Shown: one piece after another, positions 24,801 to 37,239 of the stretch | Position numbering within the stretch: the first letter of the stretch is position 1 | How the letters are laid out: the number at the start of each line of letters is the position of its first letter | Source: Niebla homalea | Lineage: Eukaryota > Ascomycota > Lecanoromycetes > Lecanorales > Ramalinaceae | DNA length: 64,000 nt | Assembly (NCBI GenBank): GCA_019925105.1 | Contig: JAHGAU010000033.1 | Span: forward strand, 372,001-436,000 | Reading direction: 5' to 3' | Notes under the pieces: generated by a model | Database searches by the model: none | What the model was told of the DNA's origin: nothing | What the model saw: the letters and a program-made list of their open reading frames with translations, nothing else | Translations under genes and position numbers: made by a program

Positions 24801-27179
24801 TTAAATATAATAAAATTGCGTAATCGTATTACTTAATTTTACCCTATAAAATAATAATTAAAAAAAATAAAGTATATAAATTAGACCGCTGATTATTAGA
24901 AATTGAGATGGCGATGAACAAAGGGACCCTAGAGGTCCAGAACGATACGTATACGTATAGCTTAAATAATAGTGAGGCCAATACCTTAATTACGATAAGT
25001 ATAAATGGTATAATAATTAAAAATAAAGGAGTACGTAGGTAAGTAATTTATATTAATAAAAATAATAAGGAATCATATAAATAACGCGATAATAACGGGA
25101 GAAATAACCGTTAAATTAAATAAAAGAATTATAATTAATAAGATATACGTAAAAAGATGCGTAAAATATATAAAAATATAATAAATAAAAAGGGCGTTAA
25201 GGAAACCGGGGCGGTAATAATAACGGGGGAAAAAGGCGATAAACGTATGGAAAACGGAAATAATATTAATAATATTAAGCGTATATAAAATAAAGGTAAA
25301 AATAATAAAAGTGATAAACTTATAAATAATTAAAAATAAGGGTTAAAAAAATAATACGTTAAACGTATAAAAATGTTGAAATAAAAGAAAAAACGGTAAA
25401 AGCCTTAAACGGATTATTTATAACGGAATAAACGGCTATTACGTTAAAGACTTAGCCAATACTATAAATAAAGTTATAAGGAATAAAAAACTTCTATAAA
25501 AAAGTAAAGGCAGGTTTAAAGGAGTTAAAATAATTTAAAAAAGCTTAAAAAACGGTAATAAAAATATTAATAAAAAATAAAAATAAAGATTAAAAAGCAA
25601 GCAAAACAAGTAAAAGGGCGACGGCAGAAGCCCTTTAGATAAGAGAAATTTGGGCGATAAAAGCCGTAAAGAAAAGGTATATAATAACAGGAAGGGAAAC
25701 GGTGTAGGTTAAAAAGAAAATAACGGCGTCAAAAAAAAGTAAAAACGGTAATAATTTATCTATTATTTAAAAAGGAAAAGAATATTATTATAAAGGTAAA
25801 CCCTTTATAACTTATGAAAGCATTTAAAATAACGGGAAAATTATTAACTGAATAAATTATCGTTATACGTAAACTATAAAACGGAAATATCCTCCTTAAT
25901 ATAACGTCCTTAAAAATAAGGGAAAACTTAAGAAATCAAAGATACAAATTAATAAAGGTAAATTTAAAATAATAAAAATATCAAAATAATTATTTATTAT
26001 TATAACAAATAAAATATATTTAGTATACTTTATAAAAATTAAAAAAAGCTTATTTTAAAGCGTATAAAAAGGGAGAACGTAATCCTCTACCTTAAATTAA
26101 AAATCCTTTTAATAATAAAAAGGCCGGATACCCTCAGATAAATAAAAAGGAATTTTACGGTTATATTAAACGTAACGTTAACGGGGATATATAATAATAT
26201 TCTAAATAAAAAAATTACGGAAGGAGAATCCCTTAAATTAATTTAATTATAAAATAAAACGGTAAATATTTATTAATATTTTAAGTATTAAAATTACGGG
26301 TATATTATTATAAAATATTTTAACGGTATAAAATATACGATATATGTTAAAAGGTATAATACCTATGAATACGTAAATTTAATAAGTAAAAGCTTTATTA
26401 AAAACGTATATAAGTATATAGTATATAAAAAAAACGGGTATCCAATATAAAACTTAGTTACCCGGTAAGGATTAAGGAAATTAACCATAAAAAGATTAAA
26501 ATAACCATTAAAATTTAACAGCATAATTCATATGAAGTTAAATTAACAAATTAATTAAGGACGGTTTTAAGACGGGAGTAATACTAACTTAATAAAGACA
26601 GATAAAAGGTTATAATAAATAACATAAAGAAAAGGAAGCTTATTATAATATTAATCCTTAGGTCTGGCCGCCTTAAAATAATAATAATAACCGTAAAAAA
26701 GCCAAGATAAATAATACTTAACTTAAAAGAAAAATTAATAACTTAAATAAAGATTAATAAGGAAACTTTAATAAATATGTAAAAATAAAAAAAGCAATAG
26801 TATAATTAATAAAACTTCCCTAGTTAAATAATAAAAACCAGATTAACCTCTTTATAAAGTAAGTAATAAGTACGTTAAATAAAGTAATCAATATAATAAT
26901 TTTAATAGTAAAATTATCTTTAAGAGTTAAAACCTATTAAAATAAAAAATATATAATAATAACTATAAAAATAAAAACGTTAATTAAATAAGCTATTAAA
27001 TATAGGAATTAAAAGACGCTTATATAATTAAAAAAGCCCAAAAGAAAAACGAAAGGACTATTAAGAAAACTAAGTAAATATACTTTTAATTAATAATTTA
27101 TAACTTAATTATTTCCCCCTATAAGGTATAAAAATTAACGAAATATAATAAAAAGCAGAATAGGAAACTTAAATTTATC

Positions 27180-27682
27180 TACTCCGGGAAGCGGGACGGG
27201 ATGGGACGGTTTTTGATTCACTTATCCCATCCCGCGTGGGACGGGATAAGGCTGTATCCCATCCCATCCCATCCTTATCCCGGCGGGATGGGATCGGGAT
27301 ATGCCAAGATCCCGCCAAGACGCGGGGTAAAAAAGGGGTAATAGCCAAAACAGTAAATTAAGGGGTAGATTATTATAAAGATTATCACAAATATTTTTTG
27401 GTGGTTTATCGATAACCGGAAAAACCATAATCCGGTTATCGATAAACCACCAAAAAAATATTTATAATAATCTTTGTGATAATCTAACCCTTAATTTACT
27501 GTTTTAGCCAGGTTTTCCCTTATCTTATCCGCCACCGGGATCTTAGTATATCCCGATCCCATCCCGTCCCATCCCGCACTAATACGGGATGGGATTCTAT
27601 TCACTTCATCCCGTCCTATCCCTATCCCGTCCCTATCCCGTCCCTATCCTATGGGATATATCCCGTCCCGCTTCCCGGAGTA
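27180..27682. mobile_element. hAT-type foldback MITE, 503 bp
   Basis: Terminal inverted repeats TACTCCGGGAAGCGGGACGG and CCGTCCCGCTTCCCGGAGTA are flanked by the 8-bp duplication AATTTATC (27172-27179 and 27683-27690). The LINE ORF2 reads across when it is removed. The whole element folds back on itself: GC-rich subterminal repeats of GGGATGGGA type near both ends, a matching GATCGGGATATGCCAAGATC block, and a central palindrome (27343-27509). There is no coding capacity. It shares its terminal sequence with 22542 and its subterminal block with the element at 21801. Confidence 0.85.
27343..27509. repeat. Near-perfect central palindrome, arms of about 78 bp
   Basis: The left arm (27343-27420) and the right arm (27431-27509) are reverse complements apart from a few C/T or G/A differences and a 1-base length difference in a run of T. 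A spacer of about 10 bases separates them. Such a structure would extrude as a cruciform or give a long hairpin RNA, and could feed small-RNA production; this is inference. Confidence 0.85.
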
Positions 27683-27684
27683 AA

Positions 27685-27933
27685 TTTATCCTTAAATTCC
27701 CGCTTTTTAAAAGGCCCGATAATATAATAATTAATAACTTTAACGGTAAAATCAAGGCTTTTAAGGGGGCTTTTCCCCCTTTCTTATTAAATGTAAATTT
27801 AATAGATATTAAAGGAACTATATACCCGGACCCGGTAAACATTGATAAAAAAGAAACCTTGAAAATAATAAATCAAGTGATTAATAAGTTAAAGAAAGAT
27901 AAAAGCCCTCAAATTAAACGGAATCTTAAATAA
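27685..27933 (+). pseudogene. LINE copy 2 ORF2 fragment: start of reverse transcriptase domain
   Basis: An open run in the true ORF2 frame after the MITE. It reads KFPLFKRPDNIIINNFNGKI, then AFPPFLLNVNL, YPDPV and NKLKKDKSP. This is the best preserved stretch of this ORF2 and is equivalent to 18964-19248 on the other strand. The open frame seen upstream of 27685 belongs to the MITE and is not part of the gene. Confidence 0.75.
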
Positions 27934-29803
27934 ATTCTTATTAATAATAATATTATTACTTAAGAAGGTTTTTATTTATTTATTTTAAGTTTACTTTAAA
28001 GTTGGTTATTACTTTTATAAGTTTAAAGAAACTAAAATAATTATCCTTAAAAAATTAATTAAACCTAATTACTTTAAAGTAAAAGTTTATAGGCCAATCG
28101 TATTCCTTTATACGTTAAGGAAAATATTAAAAATAATAATCGTAAAGATCCTTAATAACTATACGGAAAAATATAGGCTCCTCCCGGACCAATAAATGGG
28201 TATAAGGAAAAAAAGGTTAATAGAAATAACCCTTAAAAGTTTAATTAATAACGTATATACGGTATAAAACTATAGAAAAAAATACGTTATGGGCCTCTTT
28301 TCTTTAAATATTACGGGAGTTTTTAATAAAATAAATTACCAGAGATTATTATATAATTTACGCAGAAAAAAGATATTATTTTTCCTTCTAAAATAAATTA
28401 AAAGCTTTTTAAGTAATTAAGTAACGTTAATTAACCTAAGATAAAAAATAAGCCCGATAAAGCCCGTTATAACCAAGATCCCTTAAAAATTACTTACTTC
28501 CTTTATTTTATTTTTATTATTTAATAGTTTATTAATTAAGGAATTAATTAAGTTAAAGTAAAAAGTTTAAATTAAGGGCTTTATCGACAACATTTATTTA
28601 CTAATTTATAATATTTTTATTTATATAAATTATTTAAAGTTAAAATAAACTTATAAAATCTATTTACAGTAAATAAAGACGTATAAAGTTTAATTTATAC
28701 CGTATAAATATAAACTTATCTATATAATTAAAAGTTTAAAGCTATATAATATATTAATTATAATAAATTCAAATAAAGTTATAATAAAACCGGAAGTTAA
28801 TATTAAAGTCCTTGATTTTTAAGTTAATAAGAAACTTAATTAAAAGGATTATTTAAAAAATATTCAAAGGAAGATAATTTCTTAAGAAAAAGGCTTTACG
28901 TATTTTATAACGTTAACGTAACGTATTACTTTATAAAAAGCTAAAACTATTTTTTAAATAATAATAAATTTAACTATAATATATATAATAATTATTTAAT
29001 ATACTTTTAAAAATACCCTCGGATAAAAAAAGGAACCTATTTAATAGTTATAAAAGGTTTAAAACCGGTACTTAAAAGTAATTAACGATATACATAAAAC
29101 GACCCCCGTTTTAATATTGGAATCCGAGGTCTTTATTTTATTAATTAAGCTATTTCTTAATTAAATAATCGCCTAGGCGAAATTTAAAAGGAATATATAT
29201 CCGGTTATAATTATAGGGAGAGGACGGATCCGGTTAAACCTTAGGAAATCCCGGATAAAAAAGGGTAAAAACAAAACATTGTTTTTATTAAAATAAAGTT
29301 AAAGTAAGTTAAAAAGGAAGTTAATCTAACTTATATTTAAAAGGTTAATTTAAAGTTATATAAACTTACGCTTAATATAAAGGAGGCGGAAATTAAGAAA
29401 ATTATAAAGATAAAAAGAAAAGCGATTACTTTATAGATTATATCGCGATAAATTAAACGTTAATATAAATATAAAGGATCGGTTCTTTAAGAATAACGGT
29501 ACCTGGTTTTAAATAATAAAGAGATTACCGATAAATATTTTTACCGTTACGGGATTATAAAAAAGGTAATAACGCGTTAATAATCCAGCTCCGGATAAAT
29601 AAAAACAGGCTAGTTTACTTTCTTTTTATTATAATAACCGGGCGGACGTTAATTATAGATACGGATAAAAAAAGTAAAACGTAATTTATATACTTATTTT
29701 ATATTTATTATTCATAAAGCTTAAAATAAAATTAATTAAAAAAACCGGAATAAGTAATTACCGTAAAATACTCTTTATAAAATAAAGTATCCGGACGGTT
29801 ATA

Positions 29804-30017
29804 CGGAAAATGACACTAAAAGTCCTGGACAGCCTGTAGTTTGGGTTGATCGGGTAAGTTACAAGCAGCTCCGGGGGCCCCTGGCCTAAGGAAAGACCCC
29901 CGGAAATAAGACTCAGGCCCACGTTATAGGGATACGTTTTGGGCATTATCGCCTAAATAGCAGGGCCCCCTAAGTTAGGATTTTAGCGCTGTCCAGGACT
30001 TTTAGTGTCATCTTCCG
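29804..30017. mobile_element. Tc1/mariner-type MITE, 214 bp, not RIP-mutated
   Basis: Imperfect terminal inverted repeats of about 30 bp begin CGGAAAATGACACTAAAAGT and end ACTTTTAGTGTCATCTTCCG. They are flanked by TA on both sides (29802-29803 and 30018-30019). Removing one TA plus the element restores the LINE sequence at exactly the length seen in copies 1 and 3, which supports a TA target duplication as used by Tc1/mariner/pogo (Fot1-like) transposases. It is GC-rich with abundant CA and TG, unlike its host LINE, so it arrived after RIP or escaped it. There is no coding capacity. Confidence 0.85.
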
Positions 30018-30641
30018 TAAAGTTTATAATATCTATAAGCTTATTACTTTAGTCTAATTTTACCGGTAAAATAGATAAAATCGTTAAAAACCTTATAAAG
30101 AAGGCCTACTATTAACTAGGAAAAAAAGGAAAGGTGAACCGGCCACGGTAATTATATAAACCAGAGAGTATCTTTTATAGCCGAAGAAATACAATAATAC
30201 CTACTTATTAAAAAACTTTAAAAAAAATAATAATAATAAAGCAAAAAAGTAAATATAATTAAGATAATAATAACGTACGTATCAATAAAGGTATTTAAAG
30301 GTATTATTTAAAAGGTTAATATAAGGTAAACTTATAAAGAAATAGAAAAACAATAGGTTTAAAAATAATCCTTAAAAGAACTTAATCGTAATATTATGGA
30401 TTTTCTTTTTAAATACGTATAAATAAAATATTCCTTTTTAAACGGCTAAGGACGCTCTTTATCCTTGAAAATAAGAGTAGAAACTGGGTAGATACCGGTC
30501 TTTAATCTTAACGTTATAGATATCAGGTTTTTACGGTTATTAATAAGGCCCAATAACCGACTGTTAAGGAACGCCGGAAGTAGCCTAGCTAGATCCGTAA
30601 TATAAACCAATCAATCAATCAATCAATCAAATTAAACCGCT

Positions 30642-30757
30642 TTAAATTATTATTTATTTAAATTAAAGAAAATTAATAAATAGAAGAAGGTTATTATTAA
30701 AGATCAGGTTTCATTAAAAACGTAAATTAAAAAGAATATTATAAATAATTAATATTA
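30642..30757. other. Continuation of unidentified unit, truncated by LINE copy 6 end
   Basis: A short AT-rich flank between the target duplication of LINE copy 2 and the tail of the minus-strand LINE at 30758. It joins directly to 24877-24890 if copy 2 is removed. No motif seen. Confidence 0.4.
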
Positions 30758-32329
30758 ATTGATTAATTAATTTATAGTACGGATCTAATTAAGTTAATTC
30801 CGGCGTTCTTTAATAGTCAGCTATTAAGCATTATTAATAACCGTAAAAACTCAATATTTATAACGTTAAAATTAAAAAACCGGTATTTATTTAACCTTTA
30901 TCTTCGCCTTAAAGGATAAAAAGTATCCTTAACTATTTAAGGAATAATAATTAATTTATACGCTTTTTTAAAGAGAACCTATAATATTATAATCAAGTTT
31001 TTTTTCAAGGATTATTTTTAAATTTATTGCTTTTTTATTTCTCTATAACCCCGTCCTATAATAACCTTATAAGTAATACCTTTAAATGCCTTTCTCGGTA
31101 TATATATTATTATTATTTTAACTATAATTACCTTTATACTTTATTATTACGGCCGTTTTTTTAAGGACTTTTAATAAGCGTTTCTTATTGCATTTCTTTG
31201 GTTATAAAAGCTGTTCTCCGGTTTATATAGTTACCGTAACTAATATCTGTTTTTCTTTTTTTTTTAATTAATAACGGGCCTTTTTTATAAGGTCTTTAGC
31301 GATTTGATTTATTTTAACGGTAAGGTTAAATTAAAGTAATAAGCCTATAAATATTATAAACTTTACGGCCACCCGGATATTTTATTTCATAAAAATAATT
31401 TTACGGTAATTGCTTATTCCGGTTTTTTTAATTAACCCCGTTTTAAGCTTTATAAATAATAAATAAGAAATAAATATATAAGCTAGATTTTACTTCTTTT
31501 ATTTATACTTATAATTAATGTCCGTCCGGTTACGGGCGTACGTAATAAAAAGGAAATAAGTTAATCCGTTATTACTTATCCGGAGTTAAATTATTAATAT
31601 ATTATCGTTTTTCCCTATAATTCCGTAACGGCAGAAATATTTATCGGTAATTTTTTTATTATTTAAGGCCGAGTATCGTTACCCTTAAGGGATTAATCCC
31701 TTATATTTAAGTTAACGTTTAATTTATTATAATATAATCTATAGGATAATCGTTTTCGCCTTTATCTTTATAACATTTTTAACTTCCGTTTCCTTTATAC
31801 CGGGCGTAAATTTATATAAATTTAAATCAACCTTTTAAACGTAAGTTAAGTTAATTTCTTTTTTAATTTATTTTAACTATATTTTAATAAAAAATAAAAA
31901 ATTTATTTTTATCCTTTTTTATCCGGGATTTCTTGACGTTTAATCGGATCCATCCGTTCTTTATAATTATAATTAAATAATTTTTTTTAAGTTTCACTTA
32001 AGTAATTACTTAATTAAAAAATAGTTTAATCGGCGGTATAAAAACTTCGGATTTTAATACTAAAATAAGGGTTATTTTATATACGCCGTTAATTATTTTT
32101 AAATACCGGTTTTAAACCTTTTATATTTATTAAATAAGCGCTTTTTTATATTTAAAACTACTTTTAAAAGTATATTAAATAACCGTTATATATATTATGA
32201 TTAACTTTATTACCGCTTAATAAACGGTTTTAGCCTTTTATAAAGTAGCGCTTTACGTTAACGTTATAAAATATATAAGGTTTTTTTTTTTTAAGAAACT
32301 ATCTTCCTTCAAACTTTTTTTATATAATC
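30758..32329 (-). mobile_element. LINE copy 6, 3' part
   Basis: It begins with the degraded tail (ATTGATTAATTAATT) and the family 3' block (GATCTAATTAAGTTAATTCC on the plus strand). It is then colinear with copy 5 from 51979 to about 53565. At 32325-32329 (TAATC) it is broken by Gypsy copy B and resumes at 62648. It contains the 3' end of ORF2, where an RNase H-like region is expected, but no catalytic motif could be read. Confidence 0.85.
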
Positions 32330-32579
32330 AGAAAAGATGGGAAGGAAGGAAAGAGCAAAAGTGATAAAATAGCAGGTAGCAGTAAAGTGCAATTAAAGAT
32401 AGGCCGCAGCCCTTATATAAGTTGGTAAGGTATAGGTTGCTTGTTATGGTAATCCGTTATACTTTTCCTTTTTAAAGTATATATAAATCGATTCTACCCT
32501 TAATTAGCCTTTTTAATATTTCCCTTTTTTCATATACTTATCCGTAAGTTTAATATCTTTTATGTTTTCTCCCTTTTTA
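32330..32579 (-). repeat. 3' LTR of Gypsy copy B (left edge)
   Basis: Pairs with 62397-62647. Outside it lies TAATC (32325-32329), repeated at 62648-62652, a 5-bp duplication that proves the two LTRs belong to one insertion. In element sense it begins after TGGAAAG-like sequence and ends CCATCTTTTCT. The block GGCCGCAGCCCTTATATAAG at 32402-32421 gives TATATAAG on the minus strand, a promoter candidate. This copy keeps more CA and TG (for example GGAAGGAAGGAAAGAGCAAA) than the other two LTRs. Confidence 0.88.
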
Positions 32580-35500
32580 ACTCCCTTTATAACGAGGTAT
32601 TACCCTTAATATTATTATACTCTAGATTATATTATACTTATTTATATATATTTTGATTATATATATATTACTTATAATATCCTTTTAATAATTTAAACTA
32701 TTATAAGTATAAAAGTCAAAAAGGTATTAACGCGGTAATAACTTACCTTTATTCCCTTTATAATAAAATTACCTTTCTGGTATTAAGTATTATTAATAGG
32801 TGGTTCTTATCCTTTAATATTAATCATATATATATTTGCTTATTCCTCTTATAGCCTTATTTTTAAATCTTGTTTAATAATAATAAATAAGTATATTAAG
32901 ACTTAATTTTCTTAAGGATAACCCCCCGGTTTTATTATTTTAACTTATTAATAACGGTAACCTTAGTGCTTTATATTTATTTATCCTAGGGCTCGGGCTG
33001 CTTATATTTATATCTTTTTTAAGTATAATACGTTTAATCCGTATAAAAATATAACGCGCTTTACTCCGTTTATTAAAAGATTATAGATACCGCCCTTTAT
33101 AAAGATGGGATTTTACGACTGATTATTCTTTACCTTATTCCTCTGTTTATATACTTCTTATATACTTCTGATGTCTCTTTTGGTCCCGTTATTATTAAAT
33201 ATATCTTAAGTAGGTTTATTACGTAACTTTAAGTACGTCTTAAGAAGGCTTAGTCGTTTAAATAAGCTTTATTTAAATTTTATTTTATAGATTTCAATAT
33301 CTTTCTTTATTAATATATTTAGGATAGTATTATATATAAATACTTAACTTATACTCGTTTATTGGTGCTATTTTTTTTATCTATTTATCATATTAATCTT
33401 AAGAAAATAATAAAAGGGGTAATAATTTATTATAATAATTATTATTTATATATTATTGCTTAAAAAAATTAAAAAAAGAAGAAAAACAATAAATAAGTTA
33501 TTTATTAATTTTTAGATGGCCCTTTAACCTTTATATGAACTCCTTTAACGCTTAATATTATACTTAATAACGTTTACCGAAGGTATACTTTTTATTATAA
33601 TTTTTAATATTTACTTTTATCTGCTTATATACTTTTCCCTTAATTAATCGGCATATTAAGTACTTTCGGGGTTATTTTTATATATAAATAATTATGTTCC
33701 CGCGTTCTCTTAGCGGGCTGTATACGATCGTCCCGATAAAAGTATATTTAAAAGGTATATTAAAAGGGGTTCCTTTTAAACGTGGTAATATTATTCGTTA
33801 TATTTATTAAGTTCCGTTTTAGCCGGTTCCGTTAATGAGTAAAACGTTAAAGGTAACGTTTGATTATTTAATTACTCTATGGTCGTACCGTATAACCGTT
33901 TACTTCATCCTTCTTTTTTATTTACCTTTTTTATTTCTTCCCTTTTTTTTAAATTCTTTTATTTTTTTAACTTTTCCAATCTTTAACTCCTTTTATACTT
34001 TAATTAACTTATCCTAAATTTAACTTAATTTTATACTTAACTATTAATTATCCTTTTATGAATATATATAAATTCTTAACCTTAATATTAGTTATTTACT
34101 TTATATCTATATTAACTTCCTTATAGTTTTTTCGGAATTTTTAACTTAAATTATATTAATTAAAATTACCCTTATTATATCTTTATACCTTAAAAGGCGT
34201 ATTTTAATTATTAACCTTATTAAATTAAATAAATATATCTTTATTATTATTAAGGTTTATTTAGATATTAATTAAATAATCTATTTAAAGCTATATCCGT
34301 TAATCCCTCGTAACTTTAACTTATTTTAACTTTCTTACTTTTAGGAGCTTCTTACGGTATATATTTAGGTTTACGTTTCTTATATATATAAAGGTACTTA
34401 AGCGTATATTTAATATTAGTAATTAATAGTAATTATCGTTTTACCTTTATTAATTACCGTTATATTAAAGGTTTATTAAATAACGTTTATTTAAATTATA
34501 TTTTTAAATACCGGTTAAACGATTATAATTTTTATTTAAGTATATATAAATTAATTCGTTTTTTAATTAATTATCGTTAATTCCTTTTTATAGATTTTTA
34601 ATATCGGGATATAATTTAAATTAACGCTTTTTCTTTAATATGTTATATATTATTTAATCTCGATACCGATCGTAAGTCTAATATAAAAGGTTATATGTAC
34701 TCTATAATTAATTATAATTTATAATTAACTTAATAGCTATAGCCTTAATAAGAATTTTTTATTATATTTTTTATTTTTAATATTTATTTATTATTATTAT
34801 AGTTTATTTTTAAATTTTAATTATTTAATTCGGTTATTTATTTATTTTAATAATCCCCGTTTAATCGTTATTTACCGTTTTTATCCACTTAATTAATCCA
34901 ATTATTTATATTATTTACTTTTCGCTTATTAACTTAAATAACTCCTTTAATTTAAGTAATCCCTTTATTAATACGTTAATCCGGCCCTACCGGAATTACA
35001 GGATTATCTTAATTATATAAGCCCGTTTAACGTAATAAAGTTTATATAAAATATAGCCCGTTTTTTTTAAAGATTAATTTTTCGACCGAGTTTTATAAAC
35101 GGTTATTTAAGAAAAATAATACCGTTTACCCGATTTAAACTTAATTAAGGATATCTTTAATTTAAGTTTAATTAACTTTAATTTTAATAAGTTATTTCTC
35201 TTTTTTATATATAAAATAATTATTAATTAATTTTCCGTTTAAATAATAAGCTTACCCGGGCTTTTTTATTAATTCCTTTTCTTTTTAAGTCCGTTGCTTA
35301 TATTATACATACGTAATAGCTTTTATTTATATTTCTATAAGTATCTTTCCCTTAATAAATTCCTCCTTCTGTTTCGTCTTTATATATATAATAACCTTTA
35401 AAGTCCTTAATTTAAATATAATTCTTTAACCGTTTTTATTTAAAGTTACTTCCGTAAATAATATAATTATACTTTAAAGAAAAGTTTACGTTTTTCTTTA

Positions 35501-37239
35501 ACTTTATATCGTTAACCTTAATAGACCTTATATTCCTTATTATTCTTGAACTTATCGTACTTAACTTATATTATTTAGCTTTAACTTCAGACCATAATTA
35601 TTATAAATATTATTATAATTATAATTTTAATATATATTTTATTAAAAAGATATATATATAGTTATTTTCGGATTAAAACCTTAATCGGTTTTTAAGTTAT
35701 TCTATTAACTCTTTTAATCGCGTTATCGGGCTTGTTTGTCGGGTCGCCTTTTTAATAACGGGTTAATTTCGTTTTAAGTCACGTCCTTATATATATACCG
35801 GTTTTCCTATTCCGTTTCCGTTTCTGTTATTAAGGTAAAATAATTAATACGGTCTTATGCCCCATAGCTACCATAATAAAGGATAATCCTGGATATATTT
35901 TCCTATTTTAAGGGTATATTTAAGGCCTTGTTTACCTATTATTTAAAATGGTTTTTATATTTATATTAACGATATATTTTATTTATATTCTTAACGTAAT
36001 ATTTATAATAAGTTTAATATTTAAACTTATAGTCCGTAAGAAAAACGTCCTTTTAAATAAATTTTTTAATATATAACCTTAATATTTAATTATACTTTTA
36101 TTTATATATTATTTTTAATAAGTTTTTTTTTCTTTTTAAGGAAATATATCTAATTATAAATAATTATAACTTTTTATAATTTCATTATTTTATAACTTAT
36201 AATATAATAAATAAAAGATTATAAATAAAAGGTTAAGAACTTAATATCCCTTTATTCGTACTTATTTCCTCTGAATCTTTATTATACTTTTATTTCTTTT
36301 CTTTTTTTTTTTAATTTTTCATTTTTAACGGTATTTATTAAAGTAACTATTTATTGCTTTTCTTCCCCCTCTTTTTTGAAATTTTTAAATCCGTATTTTC
36401 TTGGGATTTTTAATATACCGAAATATAAAAGTAAATAAAATAAAAGTATAAAAAGAACGGCGTCGTATTATTTATATATATTTCCTCCCCTTAAATCGTA
36501 TTATTTATAATTATAACGGTTTTTAAAGGATTAAAATATTTCTTATTTATACCCGCCGGATCTTACTTTTCTTTATTATTTCTAGTTCTGGCTTATCGGA
36601 GGGTTTAAAATACCCGATACTCAATATAAATACTTTAAGATAATCGTTATAAAATAAGTTAAGTATAAGAATTTTATTTATTCTTTTTAATATATATAAG
36701 GCTTTATCCTCCCTTATAAAGCCCTTAATAATAAATAATCCGATTTAACGGGGCTTAAGTTTCCCAAGATTGGGGGTAAAATCCCGTCATATAATTAATT
36801 ACCCTTTTTTTTAGCGGGTTTTAACCTTATATTCCTTTATCGTAACGTCTCTTTTATTGGTTTTTTATTACGTTTAATTTCTTTTATAATTCTTCCTTCA
36901 TATTTATCCGGTATATTATAAATCCTTAAATAGCTTTATATATTGTTTTTTTTAAAGGCGGTATTACTTTTTTTATAATATATATTTTAATTTTTAACCT
37001 GGTTATATTCCGTTTATATATTATATTTAGCTTAATTTTAAAAAGGATATTAATAAAAACGTACCTTAAATATTTAATATATTTTAAGTTAATATTTAAT
37101 ATCGTTAATCTTCCCGTTTATATTTAATTATACTTTTATTAAGTTTACGTTTTTTTTATTATATTTTATTAAATTTAATTATTAAATTTTATTATGGTTA
37201 TTATTTTATACGTTATATTTAATATAAAGATAAACTGGA

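Larger units (their letters stand above)
22673..24877. other. Unidentified RIP-degraded unit, possibly body of a hAT-like element
   Basis: About 2.2 kb of AT-rich sequence that matches neither the LINE nor either Gypsy family. It continues at 30642-30757 after the inserted LINE is removed. On the minus strand at 22760-23110 one frame reads as a low-complexity N/S/G-rich tract preceded by an RG-rich stretch (SRDNKTRGGKSRGVNS). On the plus strand at 24580-24800 there is a two-unit protein-level repeat. No transposase, RT or integrase motif could be read. Its position beside a hAT-like terminal repeat suggests an autonomous element body, but that is inference. It might equally be a different, older element. 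Confidence 0.4.
24891..30628 (+). mobile_element. LINE copy 2, internally deleted and carrying two MITEs
   Basis: Flanked by the 13-bp duplication AAATTAGACCGCT (24878-24890) and AAATTAAACCGCT (30629-30641), which differ by one RIP-type change. A 17-nt leader precedes the ORF1 ATG at 24908-24910 (ATGGCGATGAACAAAGGGAC). RT blocks are present: the FNGKI and KKDKSP region at 27685-27933 and the active site GFIDNIYLL at about 28577-28606. Without the MITEs and their duplications, start codon to tail is about 5.0 kb, roughly 800 bp shorter than copies 1 and 5. The missing part corresponds to the endonuclease domain (copy 1 about 8950-9740). The tail is a TCAA repeat of five units. Confidence 0.88.

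Noticed and set aside
27222..27428. Open minus-strand stretch of 68 codons
   Set aside because: Lies wholly within the noncoding foldback MITE; it arises from the GC-rich subterminal repeats.
29758..29946. Open minus-strand stretch of 62 codons
   Set aside because: Overlaps the TA-flanked MITE and LINE antisense; no family match and no conservation expected.
33220..33330. Plus-strand stretch resembling the Copia block LKKALYGLKQAP
   Set aside because: The spacing is one codon short, no other Copia motif is nearby, and the surrounding element reads as Gypsy on the minus strand.
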